Source: Natronorubrum texcoconense (GTDB taxonomy: Archaea; Halobacteriota; Halobacteria; Halobacteriales; Natrialbaceae). From it: a stretch of 64,000 bases of DNA. Shown piece after piece: positions 34,639 to 43,828 of the stretch. Location of the stretch: contig NZ_FNFE01000007.1 of NCBI RefSeq assembly GCF_900100335.1, forward strand, positions 229,392 through 293,391. The letters are read 5' to 3'. The position numbers and the translations under genes were made by a program. How positions within the stretch are numbered: the stretch's first letter is position 1; every line of letters starts with the position of its first letter. The notes beneath the pieces are model-generated. The model was not told the DNA's origin and made no database searches. It saw nothing but the letters and a program-made list of their open reading frames with translations.

Positions 34639-36021
34639 TCACCGATCGCGCCACTCCTCGAGCCCCCGCAACTCCTCGACGACGACCCTCACCTCACTAC
34701 CCTCGAGCGAACCCCGTTCGGTCACGATCTCGTCCACGCAGTCCGCGGGCGTCACGTCGAACGTCGGATTCACCACGTCGAGCGACGCGTCGCCGTCGTA
34801 GACGGCGGACCGGGAGCCGGACTCGAGGTTCACTTCCTCGCGCGTCGAGAGTTTGTCCGTCGCGGCGACGATCGTCACCGGAATTCCCTCGTGGGCGGCC
34901 GCGAGCACCAACGCCCGCGTTCCCGTCTTGTTCACCACGGAGCCGTCGTGGAGCACCGTATCCGCACCGACGACGACTCGATCGACGGCCTCCTGCGAGC
35001 AAACGTGTGCCGCTGCCGCGTCGGTGTGGACTGTCACTGGGCAGTCGATTGCGTCGTCCGCGGCGAGTTCCTCCGCCACGTCGATCCCCTCCTGAGCCGG
35101 CCGGGATTCGGCGACGAAAATCCGCGACGGATCGCCCCCGCGGAGCGCCTCGAGGACGGTTCCCGACCGCGAGAGCGTCGCGACGGTGCCGTCGATCAGT
35201 TCGTCGGCGGCCGCCGCGGCGTCGGTGTCGGCGGCGGTCGCGCGCTCGATTCCGGTGATCGTGGACTCGAGGACGGCGGACGCGCCGGGAACCGACTCCT
35301 CGTCCGGTGCGGCGTCCACCGCCTCGCTCATCGCCCGATTGACCCGGTTTCGGAGGACGGCCATCGAGGGGCGAGCCTCGAGCAGTCGGCCGGCGAGTTC
35401 GGCGAGTTCGTCCCACTCTTCCTCGGAGTCCAGGCCGGAATCACGGGTTCTCCGATCGTCGTCCCCAGACGACGACGCTTCGCGCTCTTCCCGTTCGGCG
35501 ACGAGCAGTCCCGCGCGGTCGCGGAGCACCTCGAGAGAGCGGATCGACAGATACGCCGCCCCGTGCTCGTCGTCGGCCGCGATCGAGCGAACCGTGGGCG
35601 CGACGCGCTCGTAGGCGGTCCACAGTTCGGGCACCGTCTCGCGATCGTCGTCCGGATCGACGACGACCGTGGGCGACACCCACTCGAGGGCGTCGTGTTC
35701 CTCGCTCAGTTCGATCTCCCGGAAGTCGGCGTCGAACAGATACGGGTGGACGACCCACTCGCGATCGAGGGACGGATCAGCGAACTCGACCGGCCGGCCC
35801 GAGCGAACGAGCGAGACGGATTCTCCAGGCACGAGACCGGTCTCCTCGCGGATCTCCGCGCGAACCTGTTCGTCGGGGTCGCCTTCAGCGAAGCCGGAGA
35901 CGCCGCCCCATCGGCCCTGATAGGTGCCGACTGCGTCGCTGCGGCACAAGAGCAGGATCTCGCCTCGGTGTCTGAGAAAGGCAGTGACGACGTGCGTTCC
36001 ATCGGGAGTGTCGGCGCACAT
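34639..36021 (-). CDS. Nudix-eIF2B-like fusion protein
   Basis: 460 residues. The N-terminal about 150 residues are a Nudix domain (GGVSGFAEGDPDEQVRAEIREETGL with all box glutamates). A linker of acidic and Ser residues leads into an eIF2B alpha/beta/delta-like domain, with STITGIERATAADTDA, RIFVAESRPAQEG, VVVGADTVLHDGSVVNKTGTRALVLAAA and VNPTFDVTPADCVDEIVTE. That fold is shared with ribose-1,5-bisphosphate isomerase and methylthioribose-1-phosphate isomerase, so a sugar-phosphate or nucleotide-salvage role is as likely as translation. Confidence 0.88.
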   Translation of the reverse strand: MCADTPDGTHVVTAFLRHRGEILLLCRSDAVGTYQGRWGGVSGFAEGDPDEQVRAEIREETGLVPGESVSLVRSGRPVEFADPSLDREWVVHPYLFDADFREIELSEEHDALEWVSPTVVVDPDDDRETVPELWTAYERVAPTVRSIAADDEHGAAYLSIRSLEVLRDRAGLLVAEREEREASSSGDDDRRTRDSGLDSEEEWDELAELAGRLLEARPSMAVLRNRVNRAMSEAVDAAPDEESVPGASAVLESTITGIERATAADTDAAAAADELIDGTVATLSRSGTVLEALRGGDPSRIFVAESRPAQEGIDVAEELAADDAIDCPVTVHTDAAAAHVCSQEAVDRVVVGADTVLHDGSVVNKTGTRALVLAAAHEGIPVTIVAATDKLSTREEVNLESGSRSAVYDGDASLDVVNPTFDVTPADCVDEIVTERGSLEGSEVRVVVEELRGLEEWRDR

Positions 36022-36252
36022 ACCCGTCCCGACGGGGGGCGGAGTGGTGTCGCTTTCGACAGCGACTCGCCCTCCGGGTTGGTCGCCCTCGCGGCCGAAC
36101 GCGTCTCTCGAAGAAGGCAGCGTCTCCCGTCACGACCTCGAGTACGTGAGACGGGCCACGGGGATCGTCCGCTGACGAACGGGTTTCGGCGTCGGTGACA
36201 AATGGTTTGGGAGAGACGAACAGTTTTCGAGACAGGCTGACAAACGGACGCT

Positions 36253-36807
36253 ATGACCCGTATCGCGATCATTTCCGACACGCACGTCCCTACTCGAGAG
36301 TCCGACATTCCCGACTGGGTCGTCGCCGAGATCGAACGGGCAGACCACACCATCCACGCCGGCGATTTCGAGTCGATCGGGGCGCACGAGCAGATGGTCG
36401 ATCTTACGGACGGCGAACTGACCGCCGTTCTTGGAAACGTAGATCCGGCGACGCTCGACGTGCCGCGGACGGCCACCCTCGAAGTCGACGGCGTGACGTT
36501 CGTCGTCACCCACGGGGACGGCTCGTCGGGCAGTTGGCGCGAACGGGTCCTCGAGACAGTTCGCACCGCAGCAGGCGTGGACGCCGAAACGACACTCGTC
36601 GCCGTCGCCGGCCACACCCACCAGGTCGTCGATACGACCGTCACGTTCGACGACCCCCACGGAGCCGACGATGAGGGCCAACCCGCCAGTCGCGTCCGGC
36701 TGCTGAACCCGGGGAGCGCCACCGGCGCTGCACCCACGACGTTCGAGACGATGTTCGTCGCGACCGTCGACGACGGAACCCTCTCGGTCGAGCATCGAAC
36801 TGGATAG
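36253..36807 (+). CDS. YfcE/MJ0936-type metallophosphoesterase
   Basis: 184 residues. The DxH...GD...GN motifs are present: IISDTHVPTRE, IHAGDFESIGA, VLGNVD, then VVTHGDG and AGHTHQ, with NPGSATGA near the end. Family members are two-metal phosphodiesterases with unknown natural substrates in archaea. ATG at 36253. Complete, at about the usual 165-185 residues. Confidence 0.93.
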   Translation: MTRIAIISDTHVPTRESDIPDWVVAEIERADHTIHAGDFESIGAHEQMVDLTDGELTAVLGNVDPATLDVPRTATLEVDGVTFVVTHGDGSSGSWRERVLETVRTAAGVDAETTLVAVAGHTHQVVDTTVTFDDPHGADDEGQPASRVRLLNPGSATGAAPTTFETMFVATVDDGTLSVEHRTG

Positions 36808-36898
36808 ATCGCCCCATCTCGGAGAACGCGAGTGGGGCCCTCGGTCGCAGGCGGTAAACGAACGATAAATTACCGGCAGCACATATCCGGGACTATCG

Positions 36899-37048
36899 AT
36901 GGGAACTCCCGAACGAACGACTATAAGGTCCGGAACGGACGCTCAGATCGGCGTCGGCGACACGTTCACCGACATCGCCCTCTCGATCGGCGAGCGACGA
37001 CCGACTCGACGGGCCGCGAACGTGACTCCAATCGGACACGTGCCGTGA
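36899..37048 (+). pseudogene. Relic of a hydantoinase A N-terminus
   Basis: A 49-codon frame reads QIGVGDTFTDIALSIGER, which matches the N-terminal phosphate-loop segment of HyuA (IGVDVGGTFTDVALTVDDR at 39054 onward) with two residues deleted; on DNA level a 6-base gap (gacgtc) and scattered substitutions explain the difference. Nothing beyond the first 40 residues of HyuA is present. It lies 2.2 kb upstream of hyuA and directly before the ribbon-helix-helix gene. Probably a degraded paralogue. Confidence 0.6.
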
Positions 37049-37079
37049 ACTATACCCGTCTCGCGTTCGACGGAAACAC

Positions 37080-37625
37080 ATGACTCAGCGCGTCACGGTC
37101 TCGCTCGACGACGACTCGCAGGCGGCACTCGAGACGCTCCTCGCCGAGACCGGAAACGGACAGAGCGAGATCGTCCGCCGTTCGCTCGCCTTCTACGCGG
37201 CGAACTTCGAGGCGGCGAGCGCCTCGCCGAGCGACAACTTAGAACAGTACTATCAGATGCTTACCTCGGGCGAGCACGTCCTGTTGGACGTCGATTTTCT
37301 CCACGCCTTTCTCGAGCACTGCTACGCCGGCGGCGATCCCGATCCGGCGTTCGTCGCGGCGGCCGACAGGGTCTCGGACTACCACGCTCGCGAGTACGCC
37401 CAGCGCTTCGACAGCGTCGGCGAGGTCCTCGAGTGGCTCTCGTTCTGTGGCTTTCTGGACGTGCGCAGCGAGGAGGACGACGTCTACCACATCGTCTTCC
37501 CCTCGGAGGCGATCCGCTGGTTCATGACGCGCTTTCTCGAGCGCAGCACGGTCGATCTGCCGACGGAGATCGGGATCGAACAGGGCGTCTCGAAGGTGAT
37601 CGTGACCGAACGATCGAGTAGCTGA
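37080..37625 (+). CDS. CopG-like ribbon-helix-helix regulator
   Basis: 181 residues. The first 45 residues are a ribbon-helix-helix DNA-binding domain (QRVTVSLDDDSQAALETLLAE, then SEIVRRSLAFY). The rest (about 60-175) is an alpha/beta ligand-like domain (FLHAFLEHCYAGG; DVYHIVFPSEAIRWFMTRFLE) of no clear family. It precedes the Nramp-HyuA-HyuB cassette by 155 bp on the same strand and is a plausible regulator of it. Confidence 0.82.
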   Translation: MTQRVTVSLDDDSQAALETLLAETGNGQSEIVRRSLAFYAANFEAASASPSDNLEQYYQMLTSGEHVLLDVDFLHAFLEHCYAGGDPDPAFVAAADRVSDYHAREYAQRFDSVGEVLEWLSFCGFLDVRSEEDDVYHIVFPSEAIRWFMTRFLERSTVDLPTEIGIEQGVSKVIVTERSSS

Positions 37626-37780
37626 TTCCACGCTCGAAGCACGGATTCGTCGACGGACGGCCGACGTTCATACGATTTCATACGTCGAACATCACCCGAT
37701 CAGGAATACTCGAGTCCGTGTGTTCGATTCTTAACAACCCTTTTGTGCTCTTCGGCGAGGGATGTGTGTGGACATACATC

Positions 37781-39025
37781 ATGGGTGTTGTAGATAGACT
37801 GAAGGCGATCGGACCGGGCGCACTCGTTGCCGCGGCGTTCGTCGGTCCGGGAACCGTGACGACGGCGAGTGTCATCGGGGCAGAGTACGCGTACCTGCTC
37901 GTGTGGACGATCGCGTTCTCGATCCTGGCGACCATCGTGCTCCAGGAGATGAGCGCGCGACTGGGACTGATCTCGAAGGAAGGGCTGGGCGAGGCGTTCC
38001 GCGGCGAGTTCTCGAACCCGATCGCGAAGGGGGTGACCGTCGCCCTCGTCGTGAGCGCGATCGGAATCGGGACGGCGGCGTTCCAGACGGGGAACATCGT
38101 CGGCGGCGCGGCCGGCCTCGCGACGATCACCGGCGTCAGCGAGAACATCTGGGGGCCGCTTATCGGACTGGTCGCCGCTGCCTTGTTGTGGTCGGGTAGC
38201 TACAAACTGATCGAGCGGGTCTTCATCGGACTCGTCGTCATCATGGGACTCGCGTTCGTGCTCAACGCGATCATCGTTCGGCCCGACGTCACCGCCCTCG
38301 GCGGCGGTCTCGTGCCGACGGTTCCCGAGGGGTCGGCGTACCTGATCGCCGGGCTCGTCGGCACCACCGTCGTCGGCTACAACCTGTTCCTGCACGCGAG
38401 CACCGTCCAGGAGCGTTGGAGCGGCCCCGACGACCTCGCGGAGTGTCGCACCGACACGATCGGCATGATCATCGTCGGCGGGCTCATCACGACCTCGATC
38501 GTCGTCACGGCCGCCGCGGTGTTCCCCGAGGGCACCCAGATCGCCGACGTCGGCGAGATGGCCGACCAGCTAGAGCCCGTCTTCGGCGGCTACGCGCTGA
38601 CGTTCTTTGCGATCGGTCTCTTCGCGGCCGGCTTCACGAGCGCGATGAGCGCACCGCTCGCGGGAGCGTACGCGACTGCGGGTGCACTCGGCTGGGAGCG
38701 CGACCTGAAATCGACGCGCTTTCGCGCGATCTGGATGACGATCCTCGGCGTCGGCATCGTCTTCTCGGCGCTGGACTACAACCCCGTCGAGGTCATCGTC
38801 TTCGCGCAGGTCGCCAACGGGCTCCTCCTGCCGATCCTCGCGGTCTTCCTCATCTACGCGATGAACAACGACGACCTGCTCGGCGAACACACGAACACGA
38901 CCCTCCAGAACGTCCTCGGCGGCTTCATCACGCTCGTCGTGGTCGGAATCGGTCTGCAGACGCTCTACGACGTCGTGGTCGTCGGCGACGGCCTCGAGGT
39001 ATTATTCGGCTTCCTGCCGTTCTAA
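37781..39025 (+). CDS. Nramp-fold transporter lacking canonical metal ligands
   Basis: 414 residues from ATG 37781, with about 11 membrane helices. The fold is clear (KAIGPGALVAAAFVGPGT, VQERW, and the Gly/Ala-rich helices), but the canonical metal-site motif DPGN on helix 1 reads GPGT (residues 22-25), and the helix 6 MPHN reads VGYN (198-201), so the Asp, Asn and Met that bind Mn/Fe are lost. Such Nramp-related proteins exist, and one is encoded beside the 5-oxoprolinase gene pxpA in Bacillus. The hyuA start is 28 bp downstream, suggesting transport of an organic substrate instead of a metal. Confidence 0.85.
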   Translation: MGVVDRLKAIGPGALVAAAFVGPGTVTTASVIGAEYAYLLVWTIAFSILATIVLQEMSARLGLISKEGLGEAFRGEFSNPIAKGVTVALVVSAIGIGTAAFQTGNIVGGAAGLATITGVSENIWGPLIGLVAAALLWSGSYKLIERVFIGLVVIMGLAFVLNAIIVRPDVTALGGGLVPTVPEGSAYLIAGLVGTTVVGYNLFLHASTVQERWSGPDDLAECRTDTIGMIIVGGLITTSIVVTAAAVFPEGTQIADVGEMADQLEPVFGGYALTFFAIGLFAAGFTSAMSAPLAGAYATAGALGWERDLKSTRFRAIWMTILGVGIVFSALDYNPVEVIVFAQVANGLLLPILAVFLIYAMNNDDLLGEHTNTTLQNVLGGFITLVVVGIGLQTLYDVVVVGDGLEVLFGFLPF

Positions 39026-39053
39026 CGACTACTGACCATATCGCTCTCCACTA

Positions 39054-41171
39054 ATGAACGAGACAGACGCACGAGACGAACGCATAGAGACGCCAGACGA
39101 ACAGATAAACGCGAACCGAACTGAGAGACGGGCGACGCCCGAGACGGACGACACCAGAATCGGAGTCGACGTCGGCGGCACATTCACCGACGTCGCGCTG
39201 ACCGTCGACGACCGCCTCGTCACCGCGAAGGTGCCGACGACCGATCCCCAACAGCTCGGCGTGCTCGAGGGCATCCGAAAGGCCTGCGAACGAGCGAGCA
39301 TCGACCCCGGCGAAATCGACGCCTTCGCCCACGCGATGACCGTCTCGGTCAACGCCCTCCTCGAGCGCGGCGGCGCGAAAACCGCGCTCGTCACGACCGA
39401 GGGGTTCCGCGACGTCCTCGAGATCGGCCGCCAGAACCGACCGGATCTGTACGATCTCGAGGCCGAGAAGCCGGATCCCCTCGTTCCGCGCCAGCGACGG
39501 TACGAGGTCGCAGAGCGAACGACGACCGATGGCGTCGAGCGGGCGGTCGATCCCGACGAGATCCGCGACCTCGCGGCGAGCCTGCGGGAATCGGACGTCG
39601 AAGCCGTCGCCGTCTGTCTCCTGCACGCCTACGCCGACTCGGAGAACGAGCAGGTCGTCACCGAGATTTTGCGCGAGGGGCTCGCAGTCCCGGTCTCGGC
39701 CTCCCACGAGGTGCTCGCGGAGTTCCGCGAGTTCGAGCGGACGTCGACGACGACCGTCGACGCCTACGTTCGGCCGGCGATCGACCGCTACGTCGGTCGA
39801 CTGGTCGACGAAGCCGAGGACGCCGAAATTCCGGCACCGCGCATCATGCAGGCCAACGGCGGCATCGCGGATCCCGAAACCGTTCGGGAGCACGCCGTGA
39901 CGACGACGCTTTCGGGCCCCGCTGCGGGTGTCGTCGGTGCCGCTGCAACCGTCGACGACGCCGACGTCGAGGGACTCGTCACCTTCGACATGGGCGGCAC
40001 CTCGAGCGACGTGAGCCTCGTCCGAGACGGGCAGGCCGAGCGGACGACCGACGCCGAAATCGCCGGATTGCCGATCCGGACGCCGATGGTGGACGTGAAC
40101 ACCGTCGGTGCGGGTGGCGGCTCGATCGCGTGGGTGGACGCCGGCGGTGCGTTGCGCGTCGGCCCCCGTTCCTCGGGCGCAGAGCCCGGTCCCGCCTGCT
40201 ACGGCCGCGGCGGCACCGAGCCGACGGTCACCGACGCCAACGTCGTCCTCGGCTACATCGGCCCCGAGACCGCGCTGGGCGGCGAAATGACCCTCGACGT
40301 CGAGGCCGCTCACGACGCTCTCGAGCGACTCGCCGACGAGGCCGGCCTCGAGAGCGCGCTCGAGGCCGCGCGCGGCGTCTACCGCGTCGCGAACGCGACG
40401 ATGACCCGGACGATCCGCGCGGTGACGGTCGAACGAGGTCACGATCCCCGCGAGTTCGCCGTCGTCGCCTTCGGCGGCGCGGGACCGATGCACGCCGCCG
40501 CGCTGGCCGACTCGCTCGAGGTGGATCGAGTCGTCGTCCCGCGGCCGGGTGGGGTGCTCTCCGCGTTCGGCCTCCTCGCGGCCGACGAGAGCTACGACGC
40601 CGTTCGGACGGTCGGCGTCGACTTGAATCGAGCGGAGCCGGCCGAACTCGAGTCCGTCTACGACGACCTCGTCGCGGACGTGCTCGCGGACGCCTCCGAT
40701 CGAGACGCTGCGGAGGTCGAACGCGCCGCGGACTGCCGCTATGCTGGACAGAGCTTCGAGCTAACCGTTCCCGTCGACGAGTCGTTCGACGCAGATGCCG
40801 TGGCCGAGCGCTTCCACGCGGCCCACGAGCAAGCCTACGGCTACGCGATGGACGAATCGCTCGAGGTCGTCAACCTCCGAGCCACGGCGACGGTTCCGGG
40901 AACGGAGCCGACCGTCCGCCACGAGGGGACGGGCGACGCTCGACTCGGCTCTCGAGACGCACACTTCCCCGGAACCGGCGTCGAGCCCCGAGAGACGACC
41001 GTCTACGATCGGGATCGACTCGCGTCCGGCGCCTCGATTTCGGGGCCGGCGATCCTCGAACAGGCCGAGAGTACGACCGTCGTCCCGCCGAACTGGGACG
41101 GCGAAATCCTCGCGGACGGCACGCTGGTGATGAGTCGAGCGGCGAACGAGACGGAGGTGAGCGAGCGATGA
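39054..41171 (+). CDS. hyuA: Hydantoinase/oxoprolinase subunit A (HyuA)
   Basis: 705 residues. N-terminal actin-like ATPase phosphate loop IGVDVGGTFTDVAL (after an acidic 35-residue extension), HAMTVSVNALLERGGAKTALVTTEGFRD, the second phosphate motif FDMGGTSSDVSLV, and GAGGGSIAWVDAGGALRVGP with GAEPGPACYGRGG. This is the ATP-dependent hydantoinase/5-oxoprolinase alpha subunit, about 690 residues in other species. Works with HyuB to open a cyclic amide ring using ATP. Ends in ATGA overlap with hyuB. Confidence 0.95.
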   Translation: MNETDARDERIETPDEQINANRTERRATPETDDTRIGVDVGGTFTDVALTVDDRLVTAKVPTTDPQQLGVLEGIRKACERASIDPGEIDAFAHAMTVSVNALLERGGAKTALVTTEGFRDVLEIGRQNRPDLYDLEAEKPDPLVPRQRRYEVAERTTTDGVERAVDPDEIRDLAASLRESDVEAVAVCLLHAYADSENEQVVTEILREGLAVPVSASHEVLAEFREFERTSTTTVDAYVRPAIDRYVGRLVDEAEDAEIPAPRIMQANGGIADPETVREHAVTTTLSGPAAGVVGAAATVDDADVEGLVTFDMGGTSSDVSLVRDGQAERTTDAEIAGLPIRTPMVDVNTVGAGGGSIAWVDAGGALRVGPRSSGAEPGPACYGRGGTEPTVTDANVVLGYIGPETALGGEMTLDVEAAHDALERLADEAGLESALEAARGVYRVANATMTRTIRAVTVERGHDPREFAVVAFGGAGPMHAAALADSLEVDRVVVPRPGGVLSAFGLLAADESYDAVRTVGVDLNRAEPAELESVYDDLVADVLADASDRDAAEVERAADCRYAGQSFELTVPVDESFDADAVAERFHAAHEQAYGYAMDESLEVVNLRATATVPGTEPTVRHEGTGDARLGSRDAHFPGTGVEPRETTVYDRDRLASGASISGPAILEQAESTTVVPPNWDGEILADGTLVMSRAANETEVSER

Positions 41172-42850
41172 CGACGAATTCGACAACCGACACAGCCGAC
41201 GCCGACAGCATCGATCCGGTGACCCTCGAGGTGCTGCGCAACCAACTCGAGAGCGTCGCGGAGGAGATGGGCCAGACGCTGATCCGCGGCGCGTACTCGC
41301 CGAACATCAAGGAGCGCCGGGACTGCTCGACGGCCCTGTTCGACGCCGAGGGGCGGATGATCGCCCAGGCCGAGCACATTCCGGTTCACCTCGGCGCGAT
41401 GCCCGCGGCCGTCGACGCGGTGCTCGAGTACGATCCGAAACCGGGCGACGTCTTCGTGCTCAACGACCCGTTCACGGGCGGGACGCACCTGCCCGACGTG
41501 ACGATGGTGTCGCCGATCGCACCCGGAACAGACGGCGAGAACGACCCCGAAATCGTCGGCTTCGCCGTCTCACGCGCCCACCACGCCGACGTCGGCGGGA
41601 TGACTCCTGGCAGCATGCCCGCCGGGGCACAGGAGATCTACCAGGAGGGCCTACGGCTCCCGCCCACTCGGCTCGTCGAGGGCGGCGAGCGCCGCGAAGA
41701 GGTGCGGTCGCTGATCCTCGCGAACGTCCGCAACCCGACCGAGCGACGGGCCGACCTCCGCGCGCAACTGGCGGCGAACGAACGCGCCGAGGAGCGGTTG
41801 AGCGCGCTCTTCGACGAACACGGACGGGAGACGGTTCTCTCCGGATTCGATGCCGTCATCGACTACTCGCGCGACCGGATATCGGACGAGATCGCGGCGC
41901 TCCCCGACGGCACCTACGACGCGACAGACCTCCTCGAGGGCGACGGTATCACCGACGAAGATATCGAAATTCGCGTCTCGGTGACGGTCGACGGCGACGC
42001 GATCGACGTGGACTTCTCGGGGACCGCGGGACAGCTCGAGGGGAACCTCAACGCCCCCATCGCGGTCGCGAAGAGCGCGGTCTACTTCGTCGTGCGCTGT
42101 ATCACCGACCCCGAGATTCCGCCGAATCACGGCTGCTACGATCCCGTGAGCGTCCACGCGCCCGAGGGCTCGCTGTTGAATCCGAACCCTCCCGCTGCCG
42201 TGGTCGGCGGCAACGTCGAGACCAGCCAGCGCGTCACGGACGTCGTTTTCACCGCGCTCGCGGGGGCCGCGCCGGAGCGCGTGCCCGCCCAGGGCCAGGG
42301 GACGATGAACAACCTGACCATCGGCGCGCGCGACGGCTCGTTCACCTACTACGAGACCATCGGCGGCGGCTTCGGCGCTCGAGCGGACCGCGACGGGATG
42401 GACGGCGTGCAGGTCGGGATGACGAACACGCTGAACACGCCCATCGAATCCCTCGAGACCGAGTATCCGCTCCGTGTCGAACGCTACGCGTTGCGTCCGG
42501 ATAGCGGCGGGCGCGGGCGGTTCCGGGGTGGGCTGGGGCTCGATCGAACCGTCACCGTCGAAGCCGACGCGACGGTGTCGCTGCTGACCGAACGCCGTCG
42601 TCACGCGCCGAAGGGCGTCGCCGGCGGCGAGAACGGCGCCATCGGCGAGAATCTGATCGACGGTGAGTCGGTGCCCGCGAAGACGACCGTCGACGTCGAG
42701 GCCGGGACGACGGTCTCCGTCAGGACGCCCGGCGGGGGCGGGCACGGCGAGCCAAAGGAGCGCGACGAGGCGGCGCTCGAGGCCGACCGTTCGGCCGGGA
42801 AGCGAACCGACACGGACGAGGAAACGAAGGGAGGGGTGGCCGATCGATGA
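41168..42850 (+). CDS. hyuB: Hydantoinase/oxoprolinase subunit B (HyuB)
   Basis: 560 residues from ATG 41168, overlapping the hyuA stop. Key signature: VLRNQLESVAEEMGQTLIRGAYSPNIKERRD, NDPFTGGTHLPDVTMVSPI, AHHADVGGMTPGSMP and GAAPERVPAQGQGTMNNL. Catalytic partner of HyuA. Specificity (5-oxoproline, N-methylhydantoin, acetone and others occur in the family) cannot be read directly. The next gene overlaps again by ATGA. Confidence 0.95.
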   Translation: MTTNSTTDTADADSIDPVTLEVLRNQLESVAEEMGQTLIRGAYSPNIKERRDCSTALFDAEGRMIAQAEHIPVHLGAMPAAVDAVLEYDPKPGDVFVLNDPFTGGTHLPDVTMVSPIAPGTDGENDPEIVGFAVSRAHHADVGGMTPGSMPAGAQEIYQEGLRLPPTRLVEGGERREEVRSLILANVRNPTERRADLRAQLAANERAEERLSALFDEHGRETVLSGFDAVIDYSRDRISDEIAALPDGTYDATDLLEGDGITDEDIEIRVSVTVDGDAIDVDFSGTAGQLEGNLNAPIAVAKSAVYFVVRCITDPEIPPNHGCYDPVSVHAPEGSLLNPNPPAAVVGGNVETSQRVTDVVFTALAGAAPERVPAQGQGTMNNLTIGARDGSFTYYETIGGGFGARADRDGMDGVQVGMTNTLNTPIESLETEYPLRVERYALRPDSGGRGRFRGGLGLDRTVTVEADATVSLLTERRRHAPKGVAGGENGAIGENLIDGESVPAKTTVDVEAGTTVSVRTPGGGGHGEPKERDEAALEADRSAGKRTDTDEETKGGVADR

Positions 42851-43608
42851 ACACCGACACCGACGCTGACGTCGACGCTAACACCGACGACGTCCGCGGC
42901 CGACTCGGGCTGATCGTCCCTTCCTCGAACACCACGGCCGAACCGGAGTTCCGGCGGTGGCTTCCGGAGGGGATCACCGTCCACGGCGCGCGAATGGCGC
43001 TCGAATCGGTGACCATCGACGCGCTGGACGCGATGAGCGACGACGCGGCGCGGGCTGCCGAACTGCTGGGCCACGCCGACGTCGATGCGGTCGCCTACGC
43101 CTGCACCACCGGCAGCCTGCTCCACGGACCCGGGTTCGACGCCGAACTCGAGGAGCGACTGCGGGAGGCGGCCGACGCACCCGCCGTCGCGACGGCCCGC
43201 TCCGTGGTGCGCGCGCTCGAGGCGCTCGACGCCGAACGGATCGCAGTCGTCACGCCCTACACCGCCGATCTCGACGCGAAGGAGCGCGACTTTCTCGAGG
43301 CGGCGGGGGTCGAGGTCGCCTCGATCGACGGCTGGGGACTCGAGTCGAACACGGCGATCGGCGCGCTGGACGCCGACGACGCGTCTCAACAGGTGCTCGA
43401 CAGCGTCGACGAGGACGAGGATCTCGGCGCGGTCTTCGTCTCCTGTACGAACTACCGGTCGCTGGCCGCCGTCGAGGGACTCGAGGAGAAACTGGGGGTC
43501 CCGGTGATCACCAGCAACGGTGCGACGCTGTGGGACGTCTGTGGCGTCGCGGGGTTCGAGACCGATCTCGACGAGCCGGGCGCGCTGTTCGACCGCGACC
43601 GGTCGTGA
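42847..43608 (+). CDS. Asp/Glu racemase or maleate isomerase-like enzyme
   Basis: 253 residues. Two active-site cysteines on equivalent positions: VAYACTTGSLLHGPG (about 82) and FVSCTNYRS (about 200), plus the SSNTTAEPEF start, typical of maleate cis-trans isomerase and arylmalonate decarboxylase. In the operon it may racemise or isomerise the product of HyuA/B (for example an N-carbamoyl or acidic amino acid). Overlaps hyuB by four bases, so coupled translation is likely. No other gene follows closely. Confidence 0.88.
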   Translation: MNTDTDADVDANTDDVRGRLGLIVPSSNTTAEPEFRRWLPEGITVHGARMALESVTIDALDAMSDDAARAAELLGHADVDAVAYACTTGSLLHGPGFDAELEERLREAADAPAVATARSVVRALEALDAERIAVVTPYTADLDAKERDFLEAAGVEVASIDGWGLESNTAIGALDADDASQQVLDSVDEDEDLGAVFVSCTNYRSLAAVEGLEEKLGVPVITSNGATLWDVCGVAGFETDLDEPGALFDRDRS

Positions 43609-43828
43609 GCGGCGGTCGGGGTCGGCTGGGCTCGAGTACCGCGATTCGGAGATAAAGAGAGACGTGATTAGTCGTACTTACTGAAGTTGAATCTGATCGA
43701 GTGTACCCTGTTCATATCGGGGGTGAGAGTGGTGTTAGCGCACTATATGTGTTCCCGTACGGTGGGAAGATGGGTATTCGTTCAAAGGAGTAGCCACCCT
43801 TCTATCGAGTATAAGGAGGAACCCGATC

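Noticed and set aside
39051..40493. 480-codon open frame antisense to hyuA
   Set aside because: Shadow frame opposite a well recognised enzyme.
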